Positions 60,477 to 64,000 of a stretch of 64,000 bases of DNA are shown here, in pieces. A program made the translations under genes and the position numbers. The DNA is taken from assembly GCA_002423395.1 (NCBI GenBank), contig DIVZ01000005.1:248001-312000 (forward strand). Direction: 5' to 3'. The notes beneath the pieces were generated by a model, which searched no databases, was not told the DNA's origin, and saw nothing but the letters and a program-made list of their open reading frames with translations. Each line of letters starts with the position of its first letter. Positions within the stretch are counted from its first letter, which is position 1. Origin of the DNA: Eubacteriaceae bacterium UBA6119. GTDB taxonomy: Bacteria; Bacillota; Clostridia; Eubacteriales; UBA1433.

Positions 60477-61412
60477 TTACATATTCATATTTTCGATATA
60501 TTTTTCCGCGCTTATTGAGGCTATCGCTCCGTCTGCCGCGGCGGTTATAGCCTGCCTTAAAGGCTTTGCAATCATGTCGCCTACGGCGAACAAACCGGGT
60601 GTCTTGGTAGACATATCGGCGTTTGTTTTAACATAACCCTGACTATCAAGTTCGGCTAAGTCTTTCAATAATTCCGAATTGGGCTTATACCCCACAAACA
60701 TAAACACTCCGTCTAACTTAAGCGTGCTTATCTCTTGTGTGACTTTATTTTGAATTTCAAGTCCTTCAACGGTGGACGTGCCTAAAATCCTAAGCGGCAC
60801 AGTGTTCAAAACAAGTTCTATTTTAGGTGTGTTTCTTATTTTTGTTTCAAGCGATTTCGCGCCTCTGAATTCGTCTCTACGGTGTATTAAGTATATTTTA
60901 GACGCGAACTTCGTTAAAAATATCGCTTCCTGCAAAGCCGTGTCGCCGCCGCCCACAACCGCTATTTCCTTGTTTTTGAAAAAGCCGCCGTCGCATGTTG
61001 CGCAGTAGCTTACGCCAAGACCTCTGAATTTCGCTTCTCCGTCTATTCCAAGCATTTTGGGAGTAGCTCCGAGGCACGCTATAACTGTTTTTGACTCGTA
61101 AATTTTCTTTGATGACGTTTTTATAATAAATATGTTATCTTTCTTAGTTATGCTGTCAACATATTCATAAGCAATCTCCGCTCCAAACTCCTTAGCCTGC
61201 TCTTCCATTCTGTCTGTAAGTTTTGGTCCCGTGCAGTCCTGAATTGAGCCAGGATAATTTTGCACATGAGTGGTTGTGGCTATTTGTCCGCCCAGCATAC
61301 CTGCTTCGAAGAGAACTGTTTTCATTTCGCTTCTAGCGGCATATATTGCGGCGCTCAGTCCGCCCGGGCCTCCGCCTATGATGATAATATCGTATAAATT
61401 GCTGTTATCCAT
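60477..61412 (-). CDS. trxB: Thioredoxin reductase
   Basis: 311 residues. The FAD site is IIGGGPGGLSAAIYAARSE, the redox centre CATCDGGFFKNKEI, the NADPH site VVGGGDTALQEA and the C-terminal FAD motif GLFAVGDMIAKPLRQ. It reduces thioredoxin with NADPH; no thioredoxin gene is close. The active-site motif is CATC, as usual. It is convergent with the pilin. Confidence 0.94.
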   Translation of the reverse strand: MDNSNLYDIIIIGGGPGGLSAAIYAARSEMKTVLFEAGMLGGQIATTTHVQNYPGSIQDCTGPKLTDRMEEQAKEFGAEIAYEYVDSITKKDNIFIIKTSSKKIYESKTVIACLGATPKMLGIDGEAKFRGLGVSYCATCDGGFFKNKEIAVVGGGDTALQEAIFLTKFASKIYLIHRRDEFRGAKSLETKIRNTPKIELVLNTVPLRILGTSTVEGLEIQNKVTQEISTLKLDGVFMFVGYKPNSELLKDLAELDSQGYVKTNADMSTKTPGLFAVGDMIAKPLRQAITAAADGAIASISAEKYIENMNM

Positions 61413-61456
61413 TATTACCTCCGAAGTGTGATTTTAAATATTATACCATAATTTGC

Positions 61457-61924
61457 CTATAATAAACCCTCGAAATTATTCTGTCTTAACGCTTCGTACA
61501 AAACGACGCTTACCGAGTTTGACAAATTAAGGCTTCGCAGTTGCTGCCCTTTTCGCATGGGTATATTATAACGGTTATTAAAAAACATTTCGTGTATATA
61601 ATCAGGCAGACCGCTTGTCTCGCTTCCGAACATCAAGTAATCTTCTTTTTTATATTTTACGTCTGTATATAGCTTGTCGGTCTTAGTAGTAAATAGATAT
61701 AGATTTTCAGGATTGCATTTGCTTAAAAATTCCTCAAAGTTTTCATAGACATAAAAACTCATTTTATCCCAATAGTCAAGCCCCGCTCTTTTTAAGTACC
61801 TGTCATCTATGGAAAAGCCTAAAGGCTTTATTAAATGAAGAACAGAGCCCGTAAGCGCGCAGCTTCTTGAAATGTTGCCTGTATTCTGGGGGATTTGCGG
61901 AGTATATAAAACAATATTAAACAT
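61457..61924 (-). CDS. trmL: tRNA (cytidine/uridine-34 2'-O)-methyltransferase TrmL
   Basis: 155 residues, a minimal SPOUT enzyme. The start MFNIVLYTPQIPQNTGNISR and the knot motifs MFGSETSGLPDYIHE and LRSLNLSNSVSVVLYEALRQ are those of TrmL. It methylates the wobble ribose of tRNA-Leu species in E. coli. GGTGA precedes the ATG. It is upstream of trxB with 44 bases between. Confidence 0.93.
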   Translation of the reverse strand: MFNIVLYTPQIPQNTGNISRSCALTGSVLHLIKPLGFSIDDRYLKRAGLDYWDKMSFYVYENFEEFLSKCNPENLYLFTTKTDKLYTDVKYKKEDYLMFGSETSGLPDYIHEMFFNNRYNIPMRKGQQLRSLNLSNSVSVVLYEALRQNNFEGLL

Positions 61925-62131
61925 ATTTTTTCACCGTTAAATATTTTACTATTATTAATGTAATTTGGCAAATAAATTAAAAAAAATTGAGTTTGATTTT
62001 ACTTATGAATTGTTAATAACTTGTTGAAAAAATCTGATAACATATAGGTATTTCCCGCATATTATATAAAAATTTATGTATATTGTTTTAATTTTTTAAA
62101 ACTGTGCCGCAATAAAGAATATATGTGCATA

Positions 62132-62152
62132 AGTGGATAACTTTGTGGATAA
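62132..62152 (-). promoter_or_regulatory. Pair of DnaA-box-like 9-mers
   Basis: On the minus strand TTATCCACA (62144-62152) is a perfect DnaA box and TTATCCACT (62132-62140) differs at one base; they point the same way and are 12 bases apart. They lie in a 257-base gap (61925-62181) between trmL and the ABC ATPase gene, in which I see no gene and no other clear signal. Confidence 0.5.
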
Positions 62153-62181
62153 CATGTTGAATTTTGATAAAAGTAACCGTT

Positions 62182-62958
62182 TTACTTGATTTTTTCGGCC
62201 TGCATGAACAAAAATCGGCTGTTAACATCTTTAAAAATATTGACGTTTATGTCGTATAAATCAGCTAAAATTTTCTCGCTGAACACGCTTTCTATATTTC
62301 CCGAATTGATAATTTTACCTTGTTTTATAATGATAAAATTGTTAATAAATCTTACCGCAAGATTTATGTCGTGCATTACTGCAATAACGCTTTTTCCATC
62401 ATCATTTAGTGTTTTTAGCATGTGCATAATCTCCATTTGATTCTTGATATCAAGGTTGCTTGTAGGCTCATCAAGCAAAATCACGTCGCTGTCCTGCGCT
62501 ATCGCGCGGGCAAGCAAAACAGTCTGCTTCTCGCCGCTGCTGAGCGTTTTATACAGGTTATTTTTAAGGTGAGATATTTTAGCTTTGTCCAAGGCTTCCA
62601 GCGCCGCGGTCTTGTCTGCGTTTGTTATATAGCTTTTGCTGTTATGAGAATAGCGGGACATTAATACTATATCAAAAACAGTGAAATCAAAATTAGTGTT
62701 AAAATTATCAGGCACCACCGCGATGTTTCTTGCTATTTCAAGTCTGCTTAAATTATTAATATTACTATCGTTTATTCTCACTTCGCCGCTTGTCGGTTTA
62801 AGTACGGATGTAAGTATTTTAATAAGCGTGCTTTTTCCCGCGCCGTTAGGGCCAATAATCGCCCACATGCTTCCTTGCGGTATCGCAAAAGAAATATCAT
62901 TCAAAATATCTTTGTTATCAACACGGCAGCATACATTTTTAAGTTCGACGCAGTTCAT
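62182..62958 (-). CDS. ABC transporter ATP-binding protein (iron/siderophore or cobalamin type)
   Basis: 258 residues. Walker A is GPNGAGKSTLIKIL, the signature LSSGEKQTVLLARAIA, Walker B DVILLDEPTSNLD and the His switch VMHDIN. The family is FecE/BtuD/FhuC. It overlaps or abuts the permease gene on the same strand (permease stop 62959, ATPase start 62958), an operon arrangement. It energises the import of an iron complex, haem or vitamin B12; the substrate cannot be told here. Confidence 0.93.
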   Translation of the reverse strand: MNCVELKNVCCRVDNKDILNDISFAIPQGSMWAIIGPNGAGKSTLIKILTSVLKPTSGEVRINDSNINNLSRLEIARNIAVVPDNFNTNFDFTVFDIVLMSRYSHNSKSYITNADKTAALEALDKAKISHLKNNLYKTLSSGEKQTVLLARAIAQDSDVILLDEPTSNLDIKNQMEIMHMLKTLNDDGKSVIAVMHDINLAVRFINNFIIIKQGKIINSGNIESVFSEKILADLYDINVNIFKDVNSRFLFMQAEKIK

Positions 62959-63969
62959 CTACAGCACCTCCCGCTTAGACGAATATATGAGGTAGATAAA
63001 AAACGGCGCGCCGAAAATAGCGGTGATGATACCTACTGGAAGTTCAAACTTAAGCGCGCTGCGTGCTATGGTGTCTGCCGTCATTAGGAATATCCCGCCT
63101 GTAAAAACGCTGCAGACCATTAGCTTTTTATGCATCGGTCCTGTGAATATTCTCACTACATGGGGCGTAACAAGCCCTATGAAACCTATTATCCCGGTAA
63201 CGGAAACAACGCCTGCGGCAAGCAGGGAAGTGATTACTAAAATATGCCTTCGTACCTTATATATGTCCTGACCGAGATACTGCGCTTCTTGGCTTCCCAG
63301 CAGCATAATGTCTAAATTTTTGCTGTTATGCATCATAAAACAAAAACCTATTACAAAATACACAGATACTACTGCGAGATGAGGCCAGCTTTTAGCTGCG
63401 AAGCTTCCGAGCGTCCAGAAATAAATGTCTTTTATATTATCCTGATTTAACAGCATTAATACGGAAATGACTGCTGTTATAAACTGTCCTATGGCAATGC
63501 CTATTAATAAAAGCGAAGAAGTTGAATTTCTTTGTGAATTTTCATATATGGCAAAAACAATAAATACAGTTATCACCGCGCCGAAAAACGCCATTAAGGC
63601 CGTGATGTTAAGCCCTAATAACGTATTTGGCATATTAAGCACAATGCTAAGCGTCGCGCCTAAAGCCGCGCCTGATGATACTCCTAAAATAAACGGATCG
63701 CTTAACGGATTTTTAAAAACGCTTTGGTAGCCGCATCCGCATAAAGCCAGACATGCGCCGCTGATGTACGATAACAGCACTCTGGGCAGGCGTATGTTGA
63801 GTATAATAATTTCTTTCGAAGTTGAAAAGCCTGAAAATGAGGAATTGAATTTGCTTGCTAATATTTTAAAAGTATCAAAAAAGGCTATATCCGCAGTCCC
63901 CGCTGCGGTATATAGCAATATTAAAAATATACTTATTGAACTGAATATGAAAATATGTATTTTCTTCAA
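62959..63969 (-). CDS. FecCD family ABC permease (iron-complex/cobalamin import)
   Basis: 336 residues with nine to ten helices, TTG start behind AAAGGAA at the right distance. The N-terminal LLSYISGACLALCGCGYQS and the GAALGATLSIVLNMP and GFIGLVTPHVVRIFTGPMHK motifs identify the FecCD/BtuC family; the last one interacts with the ATPase. It should be one of a permease dimer. The substrate-binding lipoprotein gene is not in the window and may lie upstream. Confidence 0.93.
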   Translation of the reverse strand: MKKIHIFIFSSISIFLILLYTAAGTADIAFFDTFKILASKFNSSFSGFSTSKEIIILNIRLPRVLLSYISGACLALCGCGYQSVFKNPLSDPFILGVSSGAALGATLSIVLNMPNTLLGLNITALMAFFGAVITVFIVFAIYENSQRNSTSSLLLIGIAIGQFITAVISVLMLLNQDNIKDIYFWTLGSFAAKSWPHLAVVSVYFVIGFCFMMHNSKNLDIMLLGSQEAQYLGQDIYKVRRHILVITSLLAAGVVSVTGIIGFIGLVTPHVVRIFTGPMHKKLMVCSVFTGGIFLMTADTIARSALKFELPVGIITAIFGAPFFIYLIYSSKREVL

Positions 63970-64000
63970 TTTTGTTCCTTTAAATATTATTTTCCGTATA

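Noticed and set aside
62132..62152. Chromosome origin
   Set aside because: Only two boxes, no AT-rich unwinding element with clustered boxes, and no dnaA or dnaN gene nearby.

Overview
The window is AT-rich chromosomal DNA of an endospore-forming member of the Bacillota (Clostridia-like). The evidence is a complete spoIIIAA-AH operon, spoIVB directly followed by spo0A, a T-box leader, a homodimeric-type glycyl-tRNA synthetase, a PPDK with its regulator, strong AGGAGG-type ribosome binding sites with frequent TTG/GTG starts, and a Gram-positive-style type IV pilus operon. No phage, no insertion sequence with a transposase and no CRISPR array was found. A species cannot be named from this sequence.

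Layout. 1-6 kb is a catabolic locus: an LDH2-family 2-hydroxyacid dehydrogenase (cut by the window edge), a sodium:solute symporter, two tandem GntR/FCD regulators, a LUD protein, a MarR regulator with a palindromic operator candidate, a cyclase-family hydrolase and a 34-residue membrane peptide. 6-11.6 kb holds mostly housekeeping genes (serine acetyltransferase, UPF0316 protein, cca, a GntR regulator, a TIGR04086 membrane protein, secG), then a yybP-ykoY manganese riboswitch ahead of a GDT1-family exporter. 11.7-18 kb carries an ECF sigma factor, its translationally coupled zinc-finger/DUF4349 anti-sigma protein and a CotH-kinase/VTC/DUF4956 block. 18-26 kb is sporulation: spoIIIA operon, an interrupted membrane-protein gene, spoIVB and spo0A with a sigma-H-like promoter. 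26-37 kb is recO-glyS-PDRP-ppdK, two pduL paralogues, lgt and T-box-controlled valS.

Two serine tRNA genes follow at 37 kb. The 3' end of the second is duplicated about 1.2 kb downstream, and the DNA between the copies carries two unknown genes, so this looks like a small island integrated in tRNA-Ser(GCU). 38.5-49.4 kb is mixed: hydrolase, helix-turn-helix protein behind a perfect 17-bp inverted repeat, ferredoxin, DUF6512 protein, typA, tRNA-Arg, a GntR regulator, an unexplained structured region with a strong promoter and two small proteins, DUF2127 and metallo-beta-lactamase-fold proteins, a two-gene ThrE exporter, an LOR/SDH-type ornithine cyclodeaminase homologue and tRNA-Gly.

49.5-60.5 kb is a type IV pilus locus: pilC, pilM, pilN, pilO, a very large pilin-like protein with a beta-helix repeat domain, two minor pilins, pilD on the opposite strand, pilB, pilT and a separately promoted major pilin. 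The window ends with trxB, trmL, a pair of DnaA-box sequences and the ATPase and permease of an iron-type ABC importer on the minus strand; its binding protein is not inside the window.
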